Positions 1-7,195 of a stretch of DNA of 14,227 nt are shown piece after piece. Source of the DNA: JAUUZT01 sp964654015 (GTDB taxonomy: Bacteria > Chloroflexota > Dehalococcoidia > GIF9 > AB-539-J10); assembly GCA_964654015.1 (NCBI GenBank), contig CAZZHQ010000061.1, forward strand, positions 1-14,227, written 5' to 3'. Made by a program: the position numbers and the translations under genes. The notes under the pieces were generated by a model. That model was given only the letters and a program-made list of their open reading frames with translations. It was not told the DNA's origin and ran no database searches. Position 1 is the stretch's first letter. The number at the start of each line of letters is the position of its first letter.

Positions 1-63
1 AATGAACTTGCTAAAATCCACAGTCCAGTGTTACCTATGTGGTCAGCCAGCACAAGCTATTAA
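1..63 (+). CDS. Possible C-terminal tail of an upstream gene (partial)
   Basis: Reading from base 1, the first frame is open for 20 codons and ends in TAA at 61-63, just upstream of the lactonase gene on the same strand. The peptide ends in Ser-Ala-Ser-Thr-Ser-Tyr and matches no family I recognise. The second frame is also open from an ATG at base 2 to a TAA at 74-76, so the choice of frame is not certain. I see this only as a plausible gene end cut by the window edge. Confidence 0.25.
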   Translation, partial: NELAKIHSPVLPMWSASTSY

Positions 64-118
64 TAATTTTGCTTAACCGGTACTCTGGAGATAGCCATCA
101 AGTAGAGAGGAGCGAAAA

Positions 119-976
119 ATGTACGAAGTAGAACATGTATTGACCTTAAATAATAATTTGGGAGAAAGTCCACAGTGGAACGTCGAAGAGAAGGCTCTGT
201 ACTGGATTGATCTCTGGCCGGGAAGAATATATCGGTACTGGCCGGCAAAAGGAACTTACGAAATATTCAATATTGGTATTCCTATTGGAGCATTATCCTT
301 CAGGGCTTCAGGAGGACTGGTCCTGGCTACCAGAGATGGGTTTGCTTTCTGGGATACAAAAAGTGGCAAGCTTGATTTCATAGCTGATCCGGAGGCGAAT
401 AAACAGACGCGCTTCAACGATGGAAAGGTAGACCGACAGGGGCGCTTCTGGGCTGGAACGATGCTAGAGGGCAGCAATGAAGCCGCTGGCTCTCTTTATC
501 GACTCGACCCTGACCGAACGATACATACAATGGAGACAGGTATAATACTATCAAATGGAATTGGCTGGAGCCCTGATGATAAAACTATGTACTATAATGA
601 TACAAAGAAACACGTCATCTATGCTTACGATTTCCATGCTGAGTCAGGGAATATCTCAAACAGAAGGAACTTCGTTCAATTTTCACAGGATGTTGATCCT
701 GATGGACTTACCGTAGACAGAGAGGGGTATATCTGGTGTGCGTTGTGTAAGGACTATAAAATAGCCAGATATGATCCTGCAGGCAAGATAGATAGGGAGA
801 TACGTATGCCTACTCCATTCACGCTGAGCTGTATTTTTGGGGGCGATAATCTCGATGAACTGTATGTGACCACCGGCTGGAACGTAGGTAAAGGAAAGCA
901 GGCACCATTTGCTGGAGACTTATTCCGCATCCAGACTGATGTGAAAGGTTTACCAGAACCTAAGTTTGCAGGGTGA
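119..976 (+). CDS. SMP-30/gluconolactonase/LRE family sugar lactonase
   Basis: This 285-residue protein is a full-length member of the SMP-30 (regucalcin/gluconolactonase) family, six-bladed beta-propellers that hydrolyse sugar-acid lactones such as gluconolactone with one bound divalent metal. The family's signature blocks appear in order: Leu-Gly-Glu-Ser-Pro-Gln-Trp with Glu16; Arg-Phe-Asn-Asp-Gly-Lys with Asn100, followed by Gly-Arg-Phe-Trp-Ala-Gly-Thr-Met; Ser-Asn-Gly-Ile-Gly-Trp-Ser with Asn146; and Asp-Pro-Asp-Gly-Leu-Thr with Asp195. Glu16, Asn100, Asn146 and Asp195 line up with the known metal ligands, and Arg98 sits where a substrate-binding Arg is expected, so it should be active. 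No signal peptide is visible, so it is probably cytoplasmic. The ATG follows an AGAGGAG ribosome site at good spacing. An HD-domain gene follows 97 bases downstream on the same strand. The exact substrate cannot be told from sequence. Confidence 0.9.
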   Translation: MYEVEHVLTLNNNLGESPQWNVEEKALYWIDLWPGRIYRYWPAKGTYEIFNIGIPIGALSFRASGGLVLATRDGFAFWDTKSGKLDFIADPEANKQTRFNDGKVDRQGRFWAGTMLEGSNEAAGSLYRLDPDRTIHTMETGIILSNGIGWSPDDKTMYYNDTKKHVIYAYDFHAESGNISNRRNFVQFSQDVDPDGLTVDREGYIWCALCKDYKIARYDPAGKIDREIRMPTPFTLSCIFGGDNLDELYVTTGWNVGKGKQAPFAGDLFRIQTDVKGLPEPKFAG

Positions 977-1073
977 GTTCGTCTTAATGACTTATAGTTG
1001 CCTTAAAGAGTAGTAATATTTTCGGGGTTAGCTTATAAAAAGCAGTAGGAATATCATTTAATAAGGAGGACAA

Positions 1074-1679
1074 ATGGCAGATAAAGAAAAGATACGACGG
1101 GGCGTTATCGCAGCCCTTCCGGAAGCGAAGGAAATAAACAATATAGAGTTGAGAGAGAAAGTATATGATGCCTGGGCAATGGCGTTGGCGGAAAGTGGAT
1201 TCTCCAGGATTGAGGACATACCGGCATCGGGAAATCCCGACTCCCCAGCTATGAAAACTGGAACCCAGGCGGACCATCTCAGGTCAGTAGCCAGAATGTC
1301 TTTAGCTATTGCCAAAGAGCTAAAAGGCACTTTTGACGAATTTAATGTAGACATGGATGAGATAATGGCCGGTGGGCTTTGCCATGACCTTGGTAAGCCT
1401 TTTGAGTTTGATCCGAAGAACCAGGAAAGATGGAAGGCGGACTCACGAGTAACCGGGTTTCCTTCAATACGGCACTCTGTTTATGGAGTTCATATTGCCC
1501 TGGCAGCGGGTCTCCCTGAGAAAATTGCGCATATTGCTGGTGCCCATTCTAAGGAGGGTGAAAACATAGAAAGAAGTCTTGCATGCGCGATTATTCATTA
1601 TGCTGACCATGCTTACTGGCGAATACTTGCTAAGGCTGATATTCTCGATAACCCTGGTTATTACAAGTCTCATGCTTAA
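1074..1679 (+). CDS. HD-domain metal-dependent phosphohydrolase-like protein
   Basis: This is a 201-residue soluble protein of the HD superfamily, whose members use a His/Asp metal site, usually for phosphate-ester hydrolysis. Visible metal-site candidates are His68 in Asp-His-Leu-Arg-Ser-Val, the hallmark His104-Asp105 in Cys-His-Asp-Leu-Gly-Lys, His134 in Ile-Arg-His-Ser, His158 in Gly-Ala-His-Ser-Lys-Glu, and Asp178 in Tyr-Ala-Asp-His. The full H...HD...H...H...D pattern suggests an intact, possibly binuclear site. The first 60 residues form a helical lead-in with no recognised domain, and no sensory or nucleotidyltransferase domain is fused. The ATG follows a strong AAGGAGG site. It lies 97 bases after the lactonase gene and may be co-transcribed with it. 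Its substrate is unknown; nucleotide or phosphoester hydrolysis is the family-level guess. Confidence 0.85.
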   Translation: MADKEKIRRGVIAALPEAKEINNIELREKVYDAWAMALAESGFSRIEDIPASGNPDSPAMKTGTQADHLRSVARMSLAIAKELKGTFDEFNVDMDEIMAGGLCHDLGKPFEFDPKNQERWKADSRVTGFPSIRHSVYGVHIALAAGLPEKIAHIAGAHSKEGENIERSLACAIIHYADHAYWRILAKADILDNPGYYKSHA

Positions 1680-1740
1680 ACAATGCTGTCGGCGTTTGTA
1701 AATTAAGTATCAGATGAGGTGTCCTACGGCTAGTTTTGTT

Positions 1741-1774
1741 CTTGCCTCCCTCACAGGCTTATTTAAGAGGCAAG
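1741..1774. other. Inverted repeat between converging genes
   Basis: The arms CTTGCCTC (1741-1748) and GAGGCAAG (1767-1774) are perfectly complementary around an 18-base loop and overlap the end of the LysE gene. The stem lies where the plus-strand HD gene and the minus-strand exporter gene converge. No U-run follows the stem on either strand, so it is not a standard intrinsic terminator. A role in 3' end formation or transcript protection is only a guess. Confidence 0.35.
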
Positions 1775-2332
1775 AGCGAAGCTGACACCAGATAATATAA
1801 ACCAAACTCCGAATCCGGCCAGGACAATCGCACATCCACTAAACACCAGGCGATGTACTTTTTCTGTCCATAAATGTTTTGACTTGAACACCAGCCAGGA
1901 AATGAAAAAGAGCCAGGCAAGGTCACAAAGCCAGTGCGTCACCCCCAGTGCAACTATTCCAATTATTCCGAAAGCACGCGCATTTGCGAGTAGCGCCAAA
2001 CCAACAGTTGCCCACCATAGAAAAAAATATGGATTGGCAGCAGTCGTGGCTAAACCCGCAATAACACAATTCTGTAACGATTTCTTTTGCTCATTGAATA
2101 GGGTAGGCCTGGTCCTGAAAATATATATTGCCATCCAGATGAGCATTAATCCTCCTGCCAAGCTCACAGAAATTTTCACTTCAGGAATAACAAGGAAGCG
2201 GGCGAAGCCGAGGTAGATTAGCACAATCAGGGGAAATTCAATTATTCCGTGACCAACAGCAATAAGTGCACCTGCGGTTTTTTGTTGAGCCCCTTTTGTA
2301 ATGGTAATAGTGGTGACCGGTCCTGGCATCAT
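1763..2332 (-). CDS. LysE family translocator (N-terminus unresolved)
   Basis: This is a small hydrophobic membrane exporter of the LysE/RhtB family, which pumps amino acids or related metabolites out of the cell. Seen in the sequence are the family's Pro-Gly-Pro-Val-Thr block near the N-terminus, an Ala-Asn-Pro-Tyr-Phe-Phe-Leu-Trp-Trp motif in mid-protein, and about six hydrophobic segments. The span given starts at the first ATG, giving 189 residues, but this cuts into the first membrane helix. The frame continues upstream for 22-24 codons that encode a fitting helix half (Phe-Ile-Leu-Phe-Leu-Gly-Ser-Val-Ala-Ala-Ile-Ser-Leu-Thr-Gly). An AGGAGG site lies at 2412-2417, but there is no ATG, GTG or TTG in frame; ATC at 2402-2404 or ATT at 2396-2398 would give 213 or 211 residues, the usual family length. 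So either a rare start codon is used or the start has been lost. It converges with the HD gene and diverges from the radical SAM gene. The substrate is unknown. Confidence 0.85.
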   Translation of the reverse strand: MMPGPVTTITITKGAQQKTAGALIAVGHGIIEFPLIVLIYLGFARFLVIPEVKISVSLAGGLMLIWMAIYIFRTRPTLFNEQKKSLQNCVIAGLATTAANPYFFLWWATVGLALLANARAFGIIGIVALGVTHWLCDLAWLFFISWLVFKSKHLWTEKVHRLVFSGCAIVLAGFGVWFILSGVSFALAS

Positions 2333-2404
2333 TACACCGGTTAGTGAAATAGCCGCAACTGAACCAAGAAACAGTATAAAATTACTAATAGAATTAATGG
2401 CGAT

Positions 2405-2701
2405 ATATCTCCCTCCTAACTGATTTTATCATCGCTAATCGAAGTTATCCATTTCATGTACTATTATCATACGAGGTGTTTTCACATATGTTTGCTACAG
2501 CCAGATTCTGGAATGTTTCTTATTTATATTAATATTAATACGGGCAGATATATATTGTTGCTGGAAACGGTATGGCATACCAGAAAGTATCACCATATAA
2601 TAACAGGGGTAGATGGTCTACTCCGGACCTATTGTGATGAAATGGTGGAATGAGAAGGAGCTAGTCGTGTATCCTTTCATGTTACTGGAGAGTCGGGCAA
2701 G
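2405..2701. other. Divergent intergenic region with AT-rich palindromes
   Basis: This stretch of about 300 bases separates the exporter (minus) from the radical SAM gene (plus) and should hold promoters for both. It contains an all-AT perfect palindrome TATTAATATTAATA at 2527-2540 and an interrupted palindrome GGTATGGCATACC at 2569-2581. Both are possible protein-binding sites but unassigned. I found no convincing paired -35/-10 elements. A 65-codon open frame at 2456-2653 has no family resemblance and no good ribosome site, so I do not call it a gene. Confidence 0.4.
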
Positions 2702-3811
2702 ATGAAATCTTCAAAATACGTGCTCAGGCAGGCGATCAGGAGTTCATATAAGCTTATGCTCTTTGAGCTTGCCAGACGGTCACATAGATTTATGGAATTG
2801 GTCCCGCTACATTCTATAAGAGCTGTGGTGAAGGTGACCCAGAACTGTAATTCTCGATGCATTACCTGTTCCTCCTGGAAAGAAGACTCACAGGATGAGT
2901 TAACCACCAGCGAGTTGTGTGATACCCTGTGCCAGATCAGGGCGCTCGGTATATCTGATCTTTGTCTATTTGGAGGGGAACCCCTGACAAGAGATGATCT
3001 TTCATCTGTAGTTCGTAAGGCACATGACCTGAAATTTGACAGGATACACCTGGTTACAAATGGCCTTCTATTGACACGAGAAAGAAACATACAGCTTATT
3101 GAGAGTGGCATCACTTCGGTATATATATCATTAAACGGAAGCGAAAATGTGCATGATACAACGCGGGGAATAAAGGGCGCATACGCTAGAACCATGGAGG
3201 CTATTCAGTCACTTGTTGAACTGAGAGACTCCAGGTTCCCGCATCTGGAGATAACCGTAATAACCATAGTCATGGGAATTACTGTTGACCATATCCTTGA
3301 GATGGCAGATATATGTCGCCGCTGGAGTATTGGGCTTTCGCTGGCACCCCTTGATACCAGTCCGCCCTGGCAGGGTGTCGTCCCTGCCGATCTTTTGACA
3401 ATAAATCAGCAGCAACTCAATCATGTGATAGATGAGATGCATCGTATGAAGAGGGTTTCACCTTCACTAATCCACGATTCTCATACCTCTCTCGAGTATG
3501 TAAGAAACTGTTTTACAAGCCGTAGAAGAATAGCTATCCCCTGTTATCTTGGCTACCTGTTAGTATCTGTGGGAGCTCACGGTGAAGTGTATCCAGGGTG
3601 CTGGGTGCTCTCTCCTGTTGGCGATCTAAGGCAGTCATCGCTGAAGCAGATTATAGGCTCAAAAGAGTATAAAAAAAGGGTACAGGACATGTTTCTGAAA
3701 AAATGTCCTGGCTGTGTCTGCGATTATATCTTGAATCTCTATGCTCATGTTCCAGCTGTCGTGGAAGAAGTGCAGTGGAGACTTAAATTACGCTCCATAG
3801 TAAGAGGATAA
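2702..3811 (+). CDS. Radical SAM protein with SPASM-like C-terminal domain
   Basis: This 369-residue protein is a radical S-adenosylmethionine enzyme. The SAM-cluster motif is Cys49-x3-Cys53-x2-Cys56, followed by Phe-Gly-Gly-Glu-Pro (91-94), which contacts the SAM amino group, and by Val-Thr-Asn-Gly and Ser-Leu-Asn-Gly strand ends typical of the partial barrel. The C-terminal part carries Cys281, Cys300 (in Gly-Glu-Val-Tyr-Pro-Gly-Cys-Trp), Cys335, Cys338 and Cys340. This resembles an SPASM/twitch auxiliary iron-sulfur domain, but with fewer cysteines than the full SPASM set. Such proteins modify peptides or act in cofactor, lipid or surface-sugar pathways. No precursor peptide gene is visible next to it. 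The ATG is the first in frame after an in-frame TGA, with a modest GGAGAG site about 10 bases upstream. It is convergent with the glycan operon. The reaction cannot be assigned. Confidence 0.88.
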   Translation: MKSSKYVLRQAIRSSYKLMLFELARRSHRFMELVPLHSIRAVVKVTQNCNSRCITCSSWKEDSQDELTTSELCDTLCQIRALGISDLCLFGGEPLTRDDLSSVVRKAHDLKFDRIHLVTNGLLLTRERNIQLIESGITSVYISLNGSENVHDTTRGIKGAYARTMEAIQSLVELRDSRFPHLEITVITIVMGITVDHILEMADICRRWSIGLSLAPLDTSPPWQGVVPADLLTINQQQLNHVIDEMHRMKRVSPSLIHDSHTSLEYVRNCFTSRRRIAIPCYLGYLLVSVGAHGEVYPGCWVLSPVGDLRQSSLKQIIGSKEYKKRVQDMFLKKCPGCVCDYILNLYAHVPAVVEEVQWRLKLRSIVRG

Positions 3812-3894
3812 GACTTATGCAAAATCTGTGTGTTGGTAAAAAAGTGAGATAATAATTCAAAGAAACTGAAATATTGAAGAATCACTTCGAGTAG

Positions 3895-4875
3895 CTAAAT
3901 TCTCAGGAATCTTTTCACCACAGGGCTCGCCGCTCTCCGCCATGTCTCTTCCCTGACGGGCTTCCTTTTTTTGAGGATTTCAGGCATGCCAAGAAAGGCA
4001 TCCAGAACGCCTTTGAGACTGGACCACAGGCATCTATTACGGAGGGCATGGCCCAGGTTATAGGGAATGCTACAGGTGGAAATGACGAATGCTGCCCAAA
4101 CGGGATAGTACTTCCAGTAATACCAGATTGCGTTTCTGGCGTGGTAATATTTTCTTCTTTTCCTTCTTGCGGCATTTTGGCTGGAGGGAATTTTATGGTA
4201 GGCGATTAAATCGGGGCAATACCATATCGTATAACCCGAATCAATTATTCTGATAGAGAGGTCATCCTCGTCCCAGTAAATGAACAGTTCTTCAGAAAAT
4301 AAACCAGCTTTCTCCAGGGCAGATTTCCTTATTGCCGCGGCACATCCTACGAAGGTGAACGCCTCAAATTGCTTGTCGGCATATGTGTTGACGTCCACTC
4401 CATAAACCCATCCCCATATTTTTCCGGAGTAATAATTCAGCACCTTGCTTGCCAGTATACCGAGGGAAGGCTCTTTATTAAAATGCTTAAGCGCATTTTC
4501 TATCCAGTCATTTTCAAGTACCGCGTCATCATCCATAAGCACGATGAATTCTCCACGGGATATTTCTATGCCACGATTACGGGCAGCTATGCCGATGTTA
4601 TGCGGCAGCTTTATCAGTTTTACCTCTGTAAATTCCTTTTCAATCAACTGAGGTGAACCATCGTGTGAGTTATTGTCCACCACTATCACTTCAAAATCCT
4701 GGAAGTATTGTTTTTGAAGTTCAGTCAATGCCTCTCTGAGTTTATCTATACGGTTGTAGCTAATGATAACAACACTGACCGTAGGAGCTGGTTTCAATGC
4801 TTCCTTTCGGGCAATCTGCTGACCTGGCTGAATCTGAGATTCCTTCAATTTATCTTCCTTCCTTTTCAGTGGCAA
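3895..4875 (-). CDS. Family 2 glycosyltransferase (WbbL-like rhamnosyltransferase type)
   Basis: This is a GT-A fold glycosyltransferase that moves a sugar from a nucleotide donor to a cell-surface glycan or lipid carrier on the cytoplasmic face. Visible elements are the Val-Ser-Val-Val-Ile-Ile-Ser-Tyr-Asn-Arg strand (33-42), Val-Val-Asp-Asn-Asn-Ser (65-70), Asn-Ile-Gly-Ile-Ala-Ala-Arg-Asn-Arg-Gly (93-102), the metal-binding Asp-Asp-Asp at 115-117, and the acceptor-site Tyr-Trp-Asp-Glu-Asp-Asp (200-205). This pattern is usual in WbbL-type rhamnosyltransferases. A hydrophobic stretch follows in the C-terminal part. The start is unclear: TTG at 4873-4875 has no ribosome site, while TTG at 4846-4848 follows GGAAGGAAG and gives 317 residues. 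An ATG three bases after the preceding gene's stop opens a different frame that ends after 17 codons. It is the last gene of the operon. Donor and acceptor are unknown. Confidence 0.9.
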   Translation of the reverse strand: MPLKRKEDKLKESQIQPGQQIARKEALKPAPTVSVVIISYNRIDKLREALTELQKQYFQDFEVIVVDNNSHDGSPQLIEKEFTEVKLIKLPHNIGIAARNRGIEISRGEFIVLMDDDAVLENDWIENALKHFNKEPSLGILASKVLNYYSGKIWGWVYGVDVNTYADKQFEAFTFVGCAAAIRKSALEKAGLFSEELFIYWDEDDLSIRIIDSGYTIWYCPDLIAYHKIPSSQNAARRKRRKYYHARNAIWYYWKYYPVWAAFVISTCSIPYNLGHALRNRCLWSSLKGVLDAFLGMPEILKKRKPVREETWRRAASPVVKRFLRI

Positions 4876-4906
4876 TGCTTGCGATTATGCTTTCTCTTGC
4901 CATTAT

Positions 4907-6217
4907 TTATATTAGATCATTAAGTAATTCATCTGCTATTTTACGGCCGCTTAAAATGGCCCGGTCCGTATTCAAATATGCCCAACTCCCAAATCTGCCG
5001 CATGGATATATCTCTTTATCATTCAGGAATTGATGTATCAGTTCAATGTTTCTTTCTCTGTCATGCGTGTAAATAACATAGGCGGGGTCTAAACATTTAA
5101 TATCTCTTATCAGAATACTATCACTTTTGGTGAGTATTCCAGCCTTCTGTAAACCATCCACAACAGCTTCTATGATTTCACCATGGCTCATTTTAAATGG
5201 ATTTTGCATGGAAACGGATAGCTCCGCCGATATTGAACTTTTTCCTTCCGGAGCCATGGCAGCAGACAGATTCATCGGGAAGCTCACCCGGTGAAATATA
5301 TATTTCTTCTCAGGGAAGTAAATCCAGTGGTAGCCTGAAATGTTGGCTCTATTTACAGCGAGGCTCACGACATAAACGATGTTGTATTTCAGGCTTCCGG
5401 CAGCTTGCTTCACTTGAAAGGGGATATCGTCGCTTATTAAAGATATGATTTTGGGTAAAGGCATAGTTGAGATGAGCTTGTCGTATCCGGTTCTGTTACC
5501 GTTGACTTCAACTTCTCTGGTTGCTAAAGAGATTTTAGATACCTCAGAGTTAAGGTTGATGTTTCTCACAGATGGCAGAAAACCATTTACCAGAGCACCA
5601 ATACCACTTTTCAGGGGATACCAGAAATGAGCATTTGGTCCGTAGTTTCTTTGCGGTGGCTTCAGTGCTCCCTCAAGTGTTTCTTCTACTTCTGGGATTG
5701 GCACCCTTTCAGAAATCCAATCGTAGCTCATCTTTTTCAGGTTGATTGCCCAAAGCTTTCTATTATAGGGAAGCATAAAGTGCTTTGCTATCCCGCTACC
5801 AAAAGTACTGTTAATCCAATCCTCGAAATTTGTTGGATTTTGAACTCCTTCATACCTTGCTTTAACCAGACCGAGAAGACACTCCTTGACGATATCAGGG
5901 TCTTGTCCATAGAGATGCCCCTGGAATGGAAATTTGGTATAAACATTCCGGTAGTAAACGAACGCTTTTCTTAGTTGTGAATTAAATTTGTCTTTTAGAA
6001 GGGTCTTCTTAATGAGTTCCTCAGCGTAGCCGTCCTCCGTGTAAAGAATGTGTGAGGCATAATCAAAGGTGAAACCATCTATGAGGAATGATTTGCACAG
6101 GCCTCCAACTGCGGAGTCTTTCTCAAATATCTGGTAGTTAGAGAATCCTTGCTGTTCCAGATGATAAGCGGCTGATAATCCAGTCACGCCGGCGCCAATG
6201 ATTGCCAGCTTATTCAT
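4907..6217 (-). CDS. UDP-galactopyranose mutase-like FAD-dependent sugar-nucleotide enzyme
   Basis: This is a 436-residue flavoprotein. The N-terminus has the FAD-binding Rossmann motif Gly-Ala-Gly-Val-Thr-Gly (8-13), an acidic Glu32 at the end of the second strand, and Val-Gly-Gly-Leu (37-40), as in amine oxidases and protoporphyrinogen oxidases. Near the C-terminus the sequence Gly-Arg-Phe-Gly-Ser-Trp-Ala-Tyr-Leu-Asn-Thr-Asp (407-418) closely follows the UDP-galactopyranose mutase motif GRLGxYxYLxMD. Other resemblances are Lys-Phe-Pro-Phe-Gln (95-99) and Tyr-Asn-Arg-Lys-Leu-Trp-Ala (151-157). Databases often label such proteins protoporphyrinogen oxidase, but no heme genes are nearby, whereas sugar-nucleotide genes flank it. 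I infer a pyranose/furanose mutase or related sugar-nucleotide rearrangement. The ATG chosen overlaps the epimerase stop by eight bases (translational coupling); an in-frame ATG six codons earlier is possible. Confidence 0.82.
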   Translation of the reverse strand: MNKLAIIGAGVTGLSAAYHLEQQGFSNYQIFEKDSAVGGLCKSFLIDGFTFDYASHILYTEDGYAEELIKKTLLKDKFNSQLRKAFVYYRNVYTKFPFQGHLYGQDPDIVKECLLGLVKARYEGVQNPTNFEDWINSTFGSGIAKHFMLPYNRKLWAINLKKMSYDWISERVPIPEVEETLEGALKPPQRNYGPNAHFWYPLKSGIGALVNGFLPSVRNINLNSEVSKISLATREVEVNGNRTGYDKLISTMPLPKIISLISDDIPFQVKQAAGSLKYNIVYVVSLAVNRANISGYHWIYFPEKKYIFHRVSFPMNLSAAMAPEGKSSISAELSVSMQNPFKMSHGEIIEAVVDGLQKAGILTKSDSILIRDIKCLDPAYVIYTHDRERNIELIHQFLNDKEIYPCGRFGSWAYLNTDRAILSGRKIADELLNDLI

Positions 6218-7148
6218 CTCTGCATATATTCGCATTGTTGTACCATTCGAGTGTTCGTACAGTGCCGTCTTCTATCGAAACGACTGGCCTATAGTGTAAA
6301 AGGTCTTTGGCTTTGGAGATGTCAGCTATAAATTGCATGACCTCACCTGTTCTTTTTTCCTGTATAACCAGCTTACTGGCTGCTCCGGCCTTACCTATAA
6401 TTTTTTTCGCTAAATCGAGAATGGTGATACCTTTGCCAGTAGCTATGTTAATAGTATTTCCCTGAGCGTTACTGAACTGTTCGATAGATTTTATTATCCC
6501 ATCTATGCAATCGGAAATATAGGTGAAATCCAGCAATTTTTCTTTTCCAAATACTATTATATCCTCACCTTTTTTCATTTGTTCAATAATAAGTGGAATG
6601 AGCCTGTCGCTATCATCATATTTACCATAGATGTTTGAAAACCTGAGCACTATAAATTCTATGCCATAGCAGTAGTGATATGCGCTTACCAGAGTTTCCC
6701 CAGCAATCTTTGTTGCCGTGTAAGGACTCTCGCATTTCATGAGGTCAACTTCATTTTCAGTGGAGTAAACTTTGTCTGAGTTCCCATAGACTTCTCTACT
6801 ACTGCCGAAGATAAATCTCTTGATATTGTTCAACCTGCAAAATTCGAGAACGTTGAATGAAATATCAAAGTTGTCTTTTGCTAATTGCGGCGTGACAACT
6901 GTGTTAAATACCCTGGCGTTTGCTGCCAGGTGTACTACTATGTCAAAATGCTTGGTCAACTTTTCAAAGGAAGTGCTGTCCCTCAGGTCACAAATTATCG
7001 TGGCGCTATCCACGACCTCACTCCACTTGTTATGCCTTAAATCTACTCCAGTCACCTCGTAGCCGTCCTGCATAAGTGCCTCACAGAGAGCTGTTCCAAT
7101 CATTCCACTGCTACCGGTAACCAGTACTTTACGGATATCTATATTCAT
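6210..7148 (-). CDS. NAD-dependent nucleotide-sugar epimerase/dehydratase (extended SDR)
   Basis: This 312-residue protein is an extended short-chain dehydrogenase acting on nucleotide sugars. The NAD-binding motif is Thr-Gly-Ser-Ser-Gly-Met-Ile-Gly (11-18). Asp36 (Gly-Val-Asp-Leu-Arg) probably binds the adenosine ribose. His-Leu-Ala-Ala-Asn (73-77), Ser-Ser-Arg-Glu-Val-Tyr-Gly (116-122) and the catalytic Tyr143-x3-Lys147 follow. Arg-Phe-Ser-Asn-Ile-Tyr-Gly is the usual substrate-loop strand. The start at ATG 7148 has an AGGAG site 7-8 bases upstream; a longer frame reaches back to 7214 and would overlap the previous gene, which I judge less likely. Lying directly after UDP-glucose dehydrogenase, it may act on UDP-glucuronate as a 4-epimerase or decarboxylase. 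UDP-glucose/galactose 4-epimerase or a dehydratase cannot be excluded. Confidence 0.88.
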   Translation of the reverse strand: MNIDIRKVLVTGSSGMIGTALCEALMQDGYEVTGVDLRHNKWSEVVDSATIICDLRDSTSFEKLTKHFDIVVHLAANARVFNTVVTPQLAKDNFDISFNVLEFCRLNNIKRFIFGSSREVYGNSDKVYSTENEVDLMKCESPYTATKIAGETLVSAYHYCYGIEFIVLRFSNIYGKYDDSDRLIPLIIEQMKKGEDIIVFGKEKLLDFTYISDCIDGIIKSIEQFSNAQGNTINIATGKGITILDLAKKIIGKAGAASKLVIQEKRTGEVMQFIADISKAKDLLHYRPVVSIEDGTVRTLEWYNNANICRDE

Positions 7149-7195
7149 TCGTCTCTCCTCATTCTGAACTACACCTGTAACTATATCAGGTACGG

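Noticed and set aside
2456..2653. 65-codon plus-strand open frame before the radical SAM gene
   Set aside because: No ribosome site of note, no family resemblance, and an odd composition rich in Tyr and His; it lies in an AT-rich promoter-like region.
2677..3195. 172-codon minus-strand frame opposite the radical SAM gene
   Set aside because: Overlaps the region coding for the CxxxCxxC and GGEP motifs of the true gene; no independent support.
3812..3894. Intrinsic terminator between the converging radical SAM and glycosyltransferase genes
   Set aside because: A T-run exists on the minus strand near 3839-3844, but no GC-rich stem precedes it.
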